From positions 1 through 8,022 of the forward strand of contig JBBRMY010000117.1 in assembly GCA_038230595.1 (NCBI GenBank): a stretch of 8,022 nt of DNA, read 5' to 3'. Below, piece by piece: positions 1-5,767 of this stretch (positions within the stretch are counted from its first letter, which is position 1; every line of letters begins with the position of its first letter). Under the pieces are notes generated by a model. The model was given only the letters and a program-made list of their open reading frames with translations, was not told the origin of the DNA and did no database searches. Source of the DNA: JBBRMY01 sp038230595 (GTDB lineage: Bacteria; Bacteroidota; Ignavibacteria; Tepidaquicellales; Tepidaquicellaceae). The translations under genes were made by a program, and so were the position numbers.

Positions 1-1304
1 CCCCAATTAGTTGAAAGAGTAGAAGACCCGTTAGGATCTCTTCTTTCTGTTGAAAAATTCCCTGAAGATCCGCCGTAGCTTGTAGTGTATGGAACGAAAT
101 CAGAAATCTGCGCTGAATTGTTTGTGAGAGTCATATCATCTCCGGAGTTGTTCAACGAAGGGAAAGATGACATTACAATTATCTTTGAAGTGTCTATACC
201 GGGATGAGTTGCTGAAAGATTTCCACTGGTAATTACAACATAGCCACCGGATTGTATTATTTTATCTAGAGCTGTAATTGTTAGAGCAGGTCCTGAAAGA
301 TCTGTTATTTTCCAGTTCTTAAGATTTATCGGTGCTGCCGATTTATTATAAAGCTCGATCCATTCAGGCTCAGGAGATACAGGAGCATACATAATCTCAT
401 TAATTATCATTCCAATAGTAGAAGGCACAACATTTCCTACAGTCGCCGATGCAAACTTTTTATTACTTGTAGTATCTTCATCAGCAGGATAAATTACTAC
501 TCCAATGAATGGCTTTAGTCCGGTATCTGCCGGAATATATTTAAAACTATTTGTAACTGAATCAGAAGCGTTTAATGAGCCATATGATGTATTGTTGATC
601 AATTCAGACGGCTGCGGAATATTATCTCTGTTTATATCAAGATAAATAGAATATGAAAAGCTTGTTGCATTATTTGCTCCTGTATTTTTAACTACTCCTG
701 TAATAGTAATAGTATCATTAACCAAAACACTTGCCGGAGCCAGCTTAAATGTGGAAAGAACAAGATCATTATTTCTCGGAGAAATCGAGTTAGTAGCATT
801 TGGTGTTCCATGAATTAAAGAAGTACCCCAGTTTGCTGCAACGTTAGGGTTAGTTAAAATATTAATTCTTTCAAGAGATTTGTTTCCAGTGCTTCCTCCC
901 CATGAAGAAAGATAACTTATAGAATCAATCTTGGTTCCCGATGGATCGTATAATATTACATTATCCCCTGGATTATTTAGCAAATTCCATCCCAGCGATG
1001 CAATTATTGGCTGTATAACTCCCGGAAAAGCAGTTTTCAAATTATTACTATCCTGACAAATAACAGCAAATGAATTAGGCTGAATTGTATAATTAAGTGT
1101 AGAAGTGATTGTTCGTATTACTCCGGTTCCATCAGTCCATTTCCAGTTCTGAAGATTTATTGCAGCAGCTGTATTATTATGTATTTCAAACCATTCCGGA
1201 TCCGGACTGGTTGGTGCATACATTATTTCAGTTATGGTAATTTGAGCAAAAGATATGCTGCTAAGCATTAAGAACAGTAATACTACGGGTATTTTTATAT
1301 TCAT
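1..1304 (-). CDS. Secreted LTD-CARDB-LTD protein, 3' part outside window
   Basis: Reading from the ATG at 1304-1302, 434 codons stay open to the window edge, so the C-terminus is missing. Residues 1-20 form a signal peptide (basic start, Leu-rich core, cleavage likely after SFA before Q21). Residues 22-170 match a lamin-tail domain (LTD): start TEIMYAP, then PEWFE, INLQNW, NPGD, and end near NWGTS..GTP. Residues 178-290 look like a CARDB/Ig-like beta domain (VVKNTGANNATS). Residues 298-434 are a second LTD copy, with NEIMYAP, PEWIE, INLKNW, NSGDD and STERRDPNG. LTDs are known in secreted bacterial proteins, often with nucleases, phosphatases or adhesive repeats, and are thought to bind surfaces or ligands. 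Here no catalytic domain is visible. By analogy with the FG-GAP gene at 3800-5617, a T9SS sorting tail may lie beyond the window; that is inference. It is divergent from the NlpC/P60 gene, 210 bp away. Confidence 0.85.
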   Translation of the reverse strand, partial: MNIKIPVVLLFLMLSSISFAQITITEIMYAPTSPDPEWFEIHNNTAAAINLQNWKWTDGTGVIRTITSTLNYTIQPNSFAVICQDSNNLKTAFPGVIQPIIASLGWNLLNNPGDNVILYDPSGTKIDSISYLSSWGGSTGNKSLERINILTNPNVAANWGTSLIHGTPNATNSISPRNNDLVLSTFKLAPASVLVNDTITITGVVKNTGANNATSFSYSIYLDINRDNIPQPSELINNTSYGSLNASDSVTNSFKYIPADTGLKPFIGVVIYPADEDTTSNKKFASATVGNVVPSTIGMIINEIMYAPVSPEPEWIELYNKSAAPINLKNWKITDLSGPALTITALDKIIQSGGYVVITSGNLSATHPGIDTSKIIVMSSFPSLNNSGDDMTLTNNSAQISDFVPYTTSYGGSSGNFSTERRDPNGSSTLSTNW

Positions 1305-1353
1305 TCTTTGAAATTGAAGTTTAATTTAACTCTTATTAGCTTATAATTATATA

Positions 1354-1384
1354 TAAATATAAGGGATATAACATCGTCCCCAAA
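1354..1384 (-). promoter_or_regulatory. Candidate Bacteroidota-type promoter for LTD gene
   Basis: On the minus strand, TTTG (1384-1381) is followed after 19 bp by TATATTTA (1361-1354), which matches the Bacteroidota -33 TTTG / -7 TAnnTTTG pattern except for the last base. Transcription would start around 1347 and leave a leader of about 40 nt before the ATG at 1304. The region is AT-rich, so a chance match is possible. In the other direction, towards the NlpC/P60 gene at 1515, I found no comparable pair; only a TATAAACTTT at 1491-1500 is suggestive. Confidence 0.4.
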
Positions 1385-1514
1385 TGCTTTTACCGGAGAT
1401 TCCGAAATTCCACAAAGCGGAAAATATTTAGTTATGTTATCACTTGATTAGGGAAGCATGTCGAAATGAAACTACATTTTACAAAAGTAGTATAAACTTT
1501 AAATCAAAACACAA

Positions 1515-2375
1515 ATGAAACAATATGTAGTCTATTTAACAATTCTGATACTAACTCTAAACCTAAGCATTGCTAATGCAACTATCCCTGCATATGCTGT
1601 AGCAAATGATTTTACTCCGGTTTTAAACTCATCTGATTTTGAATCTGTATTTGGTGGGAAAAATGGTAATAAAGTAGCTCTCGATAACCGCGGATTAATA
1701 AAAGAAATGGAATATATTGCTTTTCCGAATACAGTCTTTACAATTAATAACTCAATTGACAAAGGAGATCATTTCATTTATGAAGTAACAACTGAAGATT
1801 ATCCATATAACTCGTCACCTCTATATATTGACAGTAGATTTGTCACAGTTGTAAATACGAAGCCTGCTGAAAGAGAAAAAAAGCTTCCCTCAAAGGAAGA
1901 TATTTTAAGAAACATGGCATCACTTGAAGGTTATCCTTATATGTGGGGAGGAAATTATGGTGATGGAGTAGATAAGCTTCTTGAACTTTATTCTACTAAA
2001 GCAAATATTTCTGAAAGTGTTATGTCAACATGGAAGCTGAAAGGTGTTGACTGTTCCGGCTTGCTTTACCAGTCAACTAATGGTTCTACACCGCGAAACA
2101 CTTCTTCACTTATTAAATATGGAAGCCCTGTTGATATAGAAGGTAAATCGGCTTCTGAAATTGTTTCTATGCTTCAGCCTCTTGATCTTATCACATGGTC
2201 AGGACATGTTATAATTGTTTATGATGAAAACACGACTATAGAAAGCGCAGGCGGAAAAGGTGTGATCAAGTCCGATCTGAAGCACAGAATAAGATCTGTT
2301 CTTTCTGAGCGCAGAGCTGTAAATGACTGGGCAAGTACAGAGGGACAAAGGTTTGTTGTCAGAAGGTGGTATTAA
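1515..2375 (+). CDS. Secreted NlpC/P60-family cysteine hydrolase
   Basis: This 286-residue protein is probably a cell-wall peptidase or amidase acting in the periplasm. Residues 1-22 form a signal peptide; residues 30-120 are an unassigned beta-rich region. The NlpC/P60 domain covers about 128-286. It contains PYMWGG (141-146), the nucleophile in GVDCSGLLY (Cys180), and the general base in WSGHVIIV (His231). The expected third catalytic position, usually His, Asn or Gln, appears to be Glu243 in TIESAG. About 30 residues separate the YMWGG strand from the catalytic Cys, longer than in Spr-type enzymes. The family typically cleaves gamma-D-Glu/diamino acid bonds in peptidoglycan peptides; the substrate here is not shown by the sequence. 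An in-frame TAA at 1500-1502 makes this ATG the first possible start, and no Shine-Dalgarno is present. Its last 13 codons reappear, about 90% identical, at 3380-3418. Confidence 0.88.
   Translation: MKQYVVYLTILILTLNLSIANATIPAYAVANDFTPVLNSSDFESVFGGKNGNKVALDNRGLIKEMEYIAFPNTVFTINNSIDKGDHFIYEVTTEDYPYNSSPLYIDSRFVTVVNTKPAEREKKLPSKEDILRNMASLEGYPYMWGGNYGDGVDKLLELYSTKANISESVMSTWKLKGVDCSGLLYQSTNGSTPRNTSSLIKYGSPVDIEGKSASEIVSMLQPLDLITWSGHVIIVYDENTTIESAGGKGVIKSDLKHRIRSVLSERRAVNDWASTEGQRFVVRRWY
2334..2372 (+). repeat. Direct repeat, copy 1 (3' end of NlpC/P60 gene)
   Basis: These 39 bases encode STEGQRFVVRRWY, the last 13 residues before the stop. The same stretch recurs at 3380-3418 with 35 of 39 bases identical by my count, encoding STEGKRLVVRRWY. 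Two of the four differences are synonymous. The repeats flank the methyltransferase gene in direct orientation. Confidence 0.85.
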
Positions 2376-2407
2376 AAAAATGTGAAATGATAAAAGAAAG
2401 TAAATCA

Positions 2408-2444
2408 AATCATCTCGATGATTACAAAGGTAAATTAGATTTAC
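2408..2444. promoter_or_regulatory. Two dyad-symmetric sites upstream of methyltransferase gene
   Basis: The 94-bp gap between the NlpC/P60 stop and the methyltransferase start holds two short palindromes. AATCATC-TC-GATGATT lies at 2408-2423, and GTAAAT-TAG-ATTTAC lies at 2430-2444 (perfect 6-bp half-sites, 3-bp spacer). The second has the shape of an operator for a small dimeric regulator and sits 25 bp before the start codon. Neither is followed by a T-run, so neither looks like a terminator. Function is inference; AT-rich palindromes of this size can arise by chance. Confidence 0.3.
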
Positions 2445-2469
2445 AAACACAGGCTAAGCGGCGAAAATA

Positions 2470-3318
2470 ATGAAACTGGTTGAAATATTGATCTGCCTCA
2501 ATTGCGGTGGAAATTTACATAAAAACGAAAAAGATTATACCTGTTATAATTGCAATTTCACCAATCAAATTATCTCCGATATTCCGGTTATAATTCCTGC
2601 TAATAGCTCCGTAAAAAAAAATGAAGAAAGCTTAATTGAATATTTCGATGCAAAATACAAATCAGATGATGATCCGTGGGATTATGAAAGCAGTGCTGCA
2701 GAAATAATGAAATATAATTTTGTGGTAAACTTAATAAAAAAAACTAATCCGGATATTGAGTTTATCATAGATGTTGGCTGCAGCTTTGGATATTTATCAA
2801 ACAAATTATCCGTGATCTGTAAAAATGTAATAGGTTTGGATGCTTCTCTTCATGCTTTAATTCAAGCAAAAAGTAAATATAAAAATCAAAATATTAATTT
2901 TATTTCTGCCAGTGCAGAAAATCTTCCATTAATGGATGAAGGATTTGATGCAGTAATATTTTGTGATGGATTAAATGGAATGGATCTAACCGGAGCCCAC
3001 AGAGATAATGCTATTAAGGAAAGCTTAAGAGTTCTTAAAGATAAAGGCTTTGCAATTTTCACCGATTATCTTAACAATAATCAATTTGAAGATTACATTA
3101 ATTACATAAAAAAAACAGATTATACTGTTAAAGAAATTTACTATCTGAACGACAGGATTTGGTATAAATTAAAATACAGTTTACATTTTTTCAGAAAAAA
3201 TAAATTTTTCAAGGAAATATTATCAAGTCTTTTTATCGGAAAAATTTTAGGCAATGAATCATCAATGTTTGGCAAAAGCGGGTCAAAGCATATTTGTATT
3301 CTTGCATTCAAAAATTGA
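2470..3318 (+). CDS. Class I SAM methyltransferase with Trm112-like zinc ribbon
   Basis: This 282-residue protein probably transfers a methyl group from S-adenosylmethionine; the acceptor is unknown. Residues 5-44 form a Trm112-like zinc ribbon with Cys9/Cys12 and Cys25/Cys28, ending in the typical DIPVIIP strand. Residues 58-82 (YFDAKY..DPWDYESS) resemble the lead-in of NodS-like and related methyltransferases. The Rossmann core shows motif I IIDVGCSFGYLS (99-110), the acidic residue after beta-2 in GLDAS (Asp124), SAENLPL (148-154) and FDAVIFCDGL (159-168). The C-terminal part is rich in Lys, Phe and Tyr and may cap the active site. An in-frame TAA at 2455-2457 makes this ATG the first available start. 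It follows the NlpC/P60 gene by 94 bp on the same strand. Its codons look more A/T-rich than those of neighbouring genes, and the repeats on either side suggest it may have been placed here by recombination. Similar zinc-ribbon methyltransferases occur in sugar, lipid and small-molecule methylation. Confidence 0.85.
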   Translation: MKLVEILICLNCGGNLHKNEKDYTCYNCNFTNQIISDIPVIIPANSSVKKNEESLIEYFDAKYKSDDDPWDYESSAAEIMKYNFVVNLIKKTNPDIEFIIDVGCSFGYLSNKLSVICKNVIGLDASLHALIQAKSKYKNQNINFISASAENLPLMDEGFDAVIFCDGLNGMDLTGAHRDNAIKESLRVLKDKGFAIFTDYLNNNQFEDYINYIKKTDYTVKEIYYLNDRIWYKLKYSLHFFRKNKFFKEILSSLFIGKILGNESSMFGKSGSKHICILAFKN

Positions 3319-3349
3319 ACAGCGCAGATTTCTACGTAGCTCCCTTAAC

Positions 3350-3427
3350 ATGAAAAACAAACCCTCCCAAAGACATGTAAGTACAGAGGGAAAACGGCTT
3401 GTTGTCAGAAGATGGTATGGGAATTAA
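3350..3427 (+). pseudogene. Relic of an NlpC/P60 gene 3' end
   Basis: From ATG 3350 to TAA 3425-3427 the frame reads 25 codons ending in STEGKRLVVRRWYGN. Residues 11-23 match the C-terminus of the NlpC/P60 protein at 1515-2375 (STEGQRFVVRRWY), and the reading frame is kept. Upstream of codon 10 the similarity fades, although the same open frame contains an ERR-like EQRR at 3317-3328, where the intact gene has ERR. No Cys or His catalytic region is present. The simplest reading is the leftover end of a second NlpC/P60 copy whose body has been lost or replaced by the methyltransferase gene. A real 25-residue peptide is possible but has no other support. Confidence 0.6.
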
Positions 3428-3463
3428 AAATTATTAAAAAACCTGACAGTTTTTTTCCCCGCC

Positions 3464-3506
3464 GCTGTTGGTGTTTGAGTTCCGTTAACGGAACGTCACC
3501 AACAGC
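3464..3506. repeat. Nested palindrome (10-bp outer, 16-bp inner)
   Basis: The outer arms GCTGTTGGTG (3464-3473) and CACCAACAGC (3497-3506) are perfect complements. Between them sits the perfect 16-bp palindrome GTTCCGTTAACGGAAC (3479-3494). Together they can fold into a long hairpin or cruciform. The G/C-rich block stands out against AT-rich surroundings. No T-run follows on either strand, which argues against an intrinsic terminator. The block is bracketed by near-identical 9-mers ACCTGACAG (3441-3449) and ACCTGATAG (3508-3516), which could be a target-site duplication. A dispersed palindromic (REP- or MITE-like) element is the likeliest explanation, but only one copy is visible here. Confidence 0.6.
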
Positions 3507-3560
3507 CACCTGATAGAATTTAGTTACAGCAATCAGTTTTAAACATTATTTTATTTTTTT

Positions 3561-3683
3561 ACCTTAATGGAATATTGTAATATAAGAATTAACCTTATTA
3601 CCTTATTTGCAAATAGAATAAGGTAATAAGGTTATGTTTTTTGTTTGTTTTTGTATTAAGGTTAAAAGCTTTTGAAATAAGGT
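3561..3683. repeat. Iteron-like cluster of A(A/T)TAAGGT
   Basis: Seven copies of the 8-mer AWTAAGGT lie in 123 bp. In minus orientation they are at 3561-3568 (ACCTTAAT), 3592-3599 and 3600-3607. In plus orientation they are at 3617-3624, 3625-3632, 3655-3662 (ATTAAGGT) and 3676-3683. Two adjacent pairs are in exact 8-bp tandem and face each other, which creates the inverted repeat at 3590-3634. Such arrays can be multi-site protein binding regions or replication/recombination sites; no gene for a matching binding protein is nearby. Confidence 0.6.
3590..3634 (+). terminator. 18-bp perfect inverted repeat, possible terminator
   Basis: TAACCTTATTACCTTATT (3590-3607) is the perfect reverse complement of 3617-3634, with a 9-nt loop. 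On the plus strand a T-rich stretch follows (TTTTTTG from 3637), as in an intrinsic terminator, so it could end plus-strand transcripts from the methyltransferase gene. However, the stem is AT-rich and lies about 270 bp past that gene, and its arms are tandem iteron-like repeats, so a protein-binding role is equally possible. Confidence 0.4.
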
Positions 3684-3708
3684 TTTTAAACTTATAACCC
3701 TCAAACAT

Positions 3709-3728
3709 AAAAAAAGAAAATTATTTTC
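3709..3728 (-). terminator. Weak terminator-like hairpin for FG-GAP gene
   Basis: On the minus strand, GAAAATAATTTTC (3728-3716) forms a short AT-rich hairpin directly followed by seven T's (3715-3709). It sits about 70 bp past the FG-GAP stop, the right place and direction for a terminator. The stem is short and has little G/C, so efficiency would be doubtful. Confidence 0.3.
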
Positions 3729-3746
3729 GCTTAGAGGAATGTCGGG

Positions 3747-3770
3747 ATGCTCGATAAATCAGTCGAGTAT
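3747..3770. repeat. Hairpin of the GTCATAC-type intergenic repeat
   Basis: ATGCTCGA (3747-3754) pairs with TCGAGTAT (3763-3770), with one G-T wobble and an 8-nt loop. Read on the minus strand the surrounding text is TGTCATACTCGACT followed by TCGAGCATCCCGACAT. It resembles the widespread GTCAT-N-C...G-N-ATCC class of dispersed intergenic repeats in bacteria. That similarity is from memory. It lies 30 bp past the FG-GAP stop codon and could also help terminate that transcript. Confidence 0.4.
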
Positions 3771-3799
3771 GACAAATAACTTGCCTGAGTATGTATTTC

Positions 3800-5617
3800 T
3801 CACTTTACCAAAGCCATCTTTTTTTCATCACTGAAAACTTTTCCATCTCCAGAGATTCCATCAAGCTTGTAGAAATATATTCCGGAAGCCAGATCCTTAG
3901 CATTAAATGTTACTTCATGAAAGCCCGCCCGCTTATTTTCATTTAAAAGATCTTTGATCAATATACCTGCTGCATTATAAACTCTTAAATTAACATTTGA
4001 ACTGCTCTGAAGCTCAAAGGAAATCTTAGTTTCCGGATTGAACGGATTTGGATAATTTTGATTTAATGTAAAGTTTTTTACAACCACGCCGTTATCATTT
4101 ACTCCAACCAGGGCAGATTGTCCTTCAATTGCCCGATAAAATTTATTGACAGGAACATTCATATAGTTATCAATCATTCCGGAAGGCCACTCAATTCTCA
4201 CAGAATCTATAACAGTTGCATTCCCTAGTCCAAAATGCTGTTCAAGGTTTTGTGTGCAATATCCGTTCTGTCCGTCAACTTCCCTAAGCTGCCAGACAGG
4301 TTGACCATTGATACTAGCTTTCACTTTTATTTTTGCTCCTATACCGGATTTATTAGAATTCATTCCTATAGTCTTGAATTCAATCCATTTATTTCCATTA
4401 TTGTTATCATTTCTGAATAAAGAATTTTTTTCGTTTTCAAGAGTACCTGTTGGATTATATGTTTTCGAACAAAAAATATCAAGATCTCCATCTCTGTCAT
4501 AATCTCCCCAGCTAAATCCATAAGTCCATCCGCCATCTGATGTTAAAGCACCTGCGCTAATACGTTGAAATGAAGCTGTACCAGTTTCCATTTTCATATT
4601 TTTATATAAGATATTATCATGCGGACCCGTTCCATATGCCTGTGATACGAACATATCCAGATCACCATCATTATCAAAATCAGCCCATCCTGTAATTGCA
4701 TTTTGTCCGATATCTCCGACTATGGTATCATTCAGAATTTCCGTAAAACTCCAGTTACCATTGTTTTTGAAAAGAGCATTCTTACCTCCCCAGTTAGATA
4801 TAAAAACATCGGGCTTCCCGTCGTTATTATAATCTCCCCAGCTTGCGCTCCACCAGTTACCGGGAGTGACTGTCAAAGGTGTATTTGTTATTTTAGTGAA
4901 TGAGCCATTTCCATTATTTCTATATAAATAATTTGTCTGGTTCTCCTCATTGCAAATAAAAAGATCAAGATCACCATCGTTATCAATATCGATCCAGCTT
5001 ATGCCTCTGGATGTTCCGGTTTCAGTAACAACTATCCCCGTGTCTTGTTTTTGAAAATTTCCGCCGCCTATATTTTTATATAAAAAATTCCTGTGCCCCG
5101 ATCCAAAACTATTTGTTACCATAAGATCAAGAAGTCCATCGTTATCATAATCACCCCATGAGCAGGTTTCAGAATACCCTGCAGTCGTTGAAATGACATT
5201 GGAGTTCTGATATGTAAAGCTACCCAATCCATTGTTTTTAAAAAGAAAATCATTTTGATTGTACCATGTTACTACACAAAGATCAGGTAATCCGTCATTA
5301 TCAAAATCACCCCAGCTGCTTCCATCAGCCTTCATCGAAAATGATGTAAGCGGAATACTGCTTACTCTGGAGAAATTACCTGCACCGTCATTATGATAAA
5401 GATAAGGATTCGCTCCGGATGATGGACCATTTGAAACAAAAAGGTCTAATTTTCCATCATTATCATAGTCTATCCAGTTAGCGCTTCTCGAAGCGCCTGA
5501 ATCAATTGATGGCGGAGTGTTTGCAATCCTTGTAAATGTTTGAGAGAAAGCTGTGTTTGATATAAAAGAAAATAGTAAAAGGGAGATTAAAGCGAGGGTA
5601 AGGCATAATATTTTCAT
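3800..5617 (-). CDS. Secreted FG-GAP/VCBS protein with UnbV domain and T9SS tail
   Basis: This 605-residue protein has a signal peptide (1-25, ending AFSQ) and seven FG-GAP/VCBS repeats. The calcium-binding DxDxDGxxD-type loops are at residues 50-58, 104-112, 156-164, 210-218, 262-270, 313-321 and 372-380, spaced 51-59 residues. Seven such units are expected to close a seven-bladed beta-propeller. Loop 5 has Asn for the second Asp (DYNNDGKPD), and loop 7 has Arg for Asn (DYDRDGDLD). An UnbV/ASPIC domain follows at about 425-500 (GIGAKIKV, LREVDGQNGYCTQN, FGLG, VRIEWPSG). Residues 514-605 are a type A T9SS sorting domain with NYPNPFNPETKISFEL, VYNAAG and LASGIYFYKL. The family suggests export across the outer membrane and a surface-binding or adhesion role; no enzyme domain is seen. 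It stands alone on the minus strand, convergent with the methyltransferase region and divergent from the gene at 5766. Confidence 0.93.
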   Translation of the reverse strand: MKILCLTLALISLLLFSFISNTAFSQTFTRIANTPPSIDSGASRSANWIDYDNDGKLDLFVSNGPSSGANPYLYHNDGAGNFSRVSSIPLTSFSMKADGSSWGDFDNDGLPDLCVVTWYNQNDFLFKNNGLGSFTYQNSNVISTTAGYSETCSWGDYDNDGLLDLMVTNSFGSGHRNFLYKNIGGGNFQKQDTGIVVTETGTSRGISWIDIDNDGDLDLFICNEENQTNYLYRNNGNGSFTKITNTPLTVTPGNWWSASWGDYNNDGKPDVFISNWGGKNALFKNNGNWSFTEILNDTIVGDIGQNAITGWADFDNDGDLDMFVSQAYGTGPHDNILYKNMKMETGTASFQRISAGALTSDGGWTYGFSWGDYDRDGDLDIFCSKTYNPTGTLENEKNSLFRNDNNNGNKWIEFKTIGMNSNKSGIGAKIKVKASINGQPVWQLREVDGQNGYCTQNLEQHFGLGNATVIDSVRIEWPSGMIDNYMNVPVNKFYRAIEGQSALVGVNDNGVVVKNFTLNQNYPNPFNPETKISFELQSSSNVNLRVYNAAGILIKDLLNENKRAGFHEVTFNAKDLASGIYFYKLDGISGDGKVFSDEKKMALVK

Positions 5618-5754
5618 GTGATTTTACATTATTTTTTTATATAAAATAATAATAAATGAAGCCAAAATTGAAACTTTTTACAGTTAATTCATAGGATTCT
5701 AACGATGCAAATTCTAATTTATATCTGTAACTTTTCTGAATATTCGTAGTATTC

Positions 5755-5767
5755 TATATATATATAT
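5755..5767. repeat. TA dinucleotide tract reaching into a start codon
   Basis: A run of alternating TA occupies 5755-5767 and includes the first two bases of the ATG at 5766. It leaves no Shine-Dalgarno. The rest of the 148-bp divergent spacer (5618-5765) is AT-rich; TAACTTTT at 5728-5735 resembles a -7 box, but I found no matching TTTG upstream, so I do not call a promoter. Confidence 0.5.

Larger units (their letters stand above)
3428..3799. other. Structured non-coding region of 372 bp
   Basis: This region lies between the NlpC/P60 relic and the 3' end of the convergent FG-GAP gene. I see no credible gene in it. It is AT-rich except for the C/G-rich block at 3457-3510. It contains three separate hairpin-forming sequences (3464-3506, 3590-3634, 3747-3770), a run of short repeats (3561-3683) and a possible minus-strand terminator (3709-3728). 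Confidence 0.7.

Noticed and set aside
1365..1470. A possible structured leader or riboswitch upstream of the NlpC/P60 gene, since c-di-AMP riboswitches precede such genes in Firmicutes.
   Set aside because: Only short complementary pieces are present (ATAACAT/ATGTTAT, ATGCTT/AAGCAT), and I see no conserved riboswitch core.
1532..2450. Minus-strand open frames at 1532-1762 and 2199-2450.
   Set aside because: They are antisense to the NlpC/P60 coding sequence, with low-complexity hydrophobic translations typical of shadows.
3320..3333. A 14-bp sequence matching the reverse complement of 102-115 in the LTD gene.
   Set aside because: It does not extend in either direction, and one such match is near chance expectation for this amount of AT-rich sequence.
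3464..3506. Intrinsic terminator for the methyltransferase.
   Set aside because: No T-run follows the stem on either strand; the T-run lies before it on the plus strand.
3428..3799. CRISPR array or integron attC series.
   Set aside because: The repeats are 8-mers without uniform spacers, there is no cas or integrase gene, and the hairpins differ from each other in sequence.
3739..3834. A 31-codon open frame starting MSGCSINQ, preceded by AGAGGA.
   Set aside because: It overlaps the hairpin repeat and the FG-GAP 3' end, has no recognisable features, and the purine run is too close to the ATG to be a ribosome site.
4235..4903. Plus-strand open frames opposite the FG-GAP gene (4235-4420, 4308-4502, 4703-4903).
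   Set aside because: They are antisense to strongly supported FG-GAP and UnbV coding sequence and show no domain or start signals.
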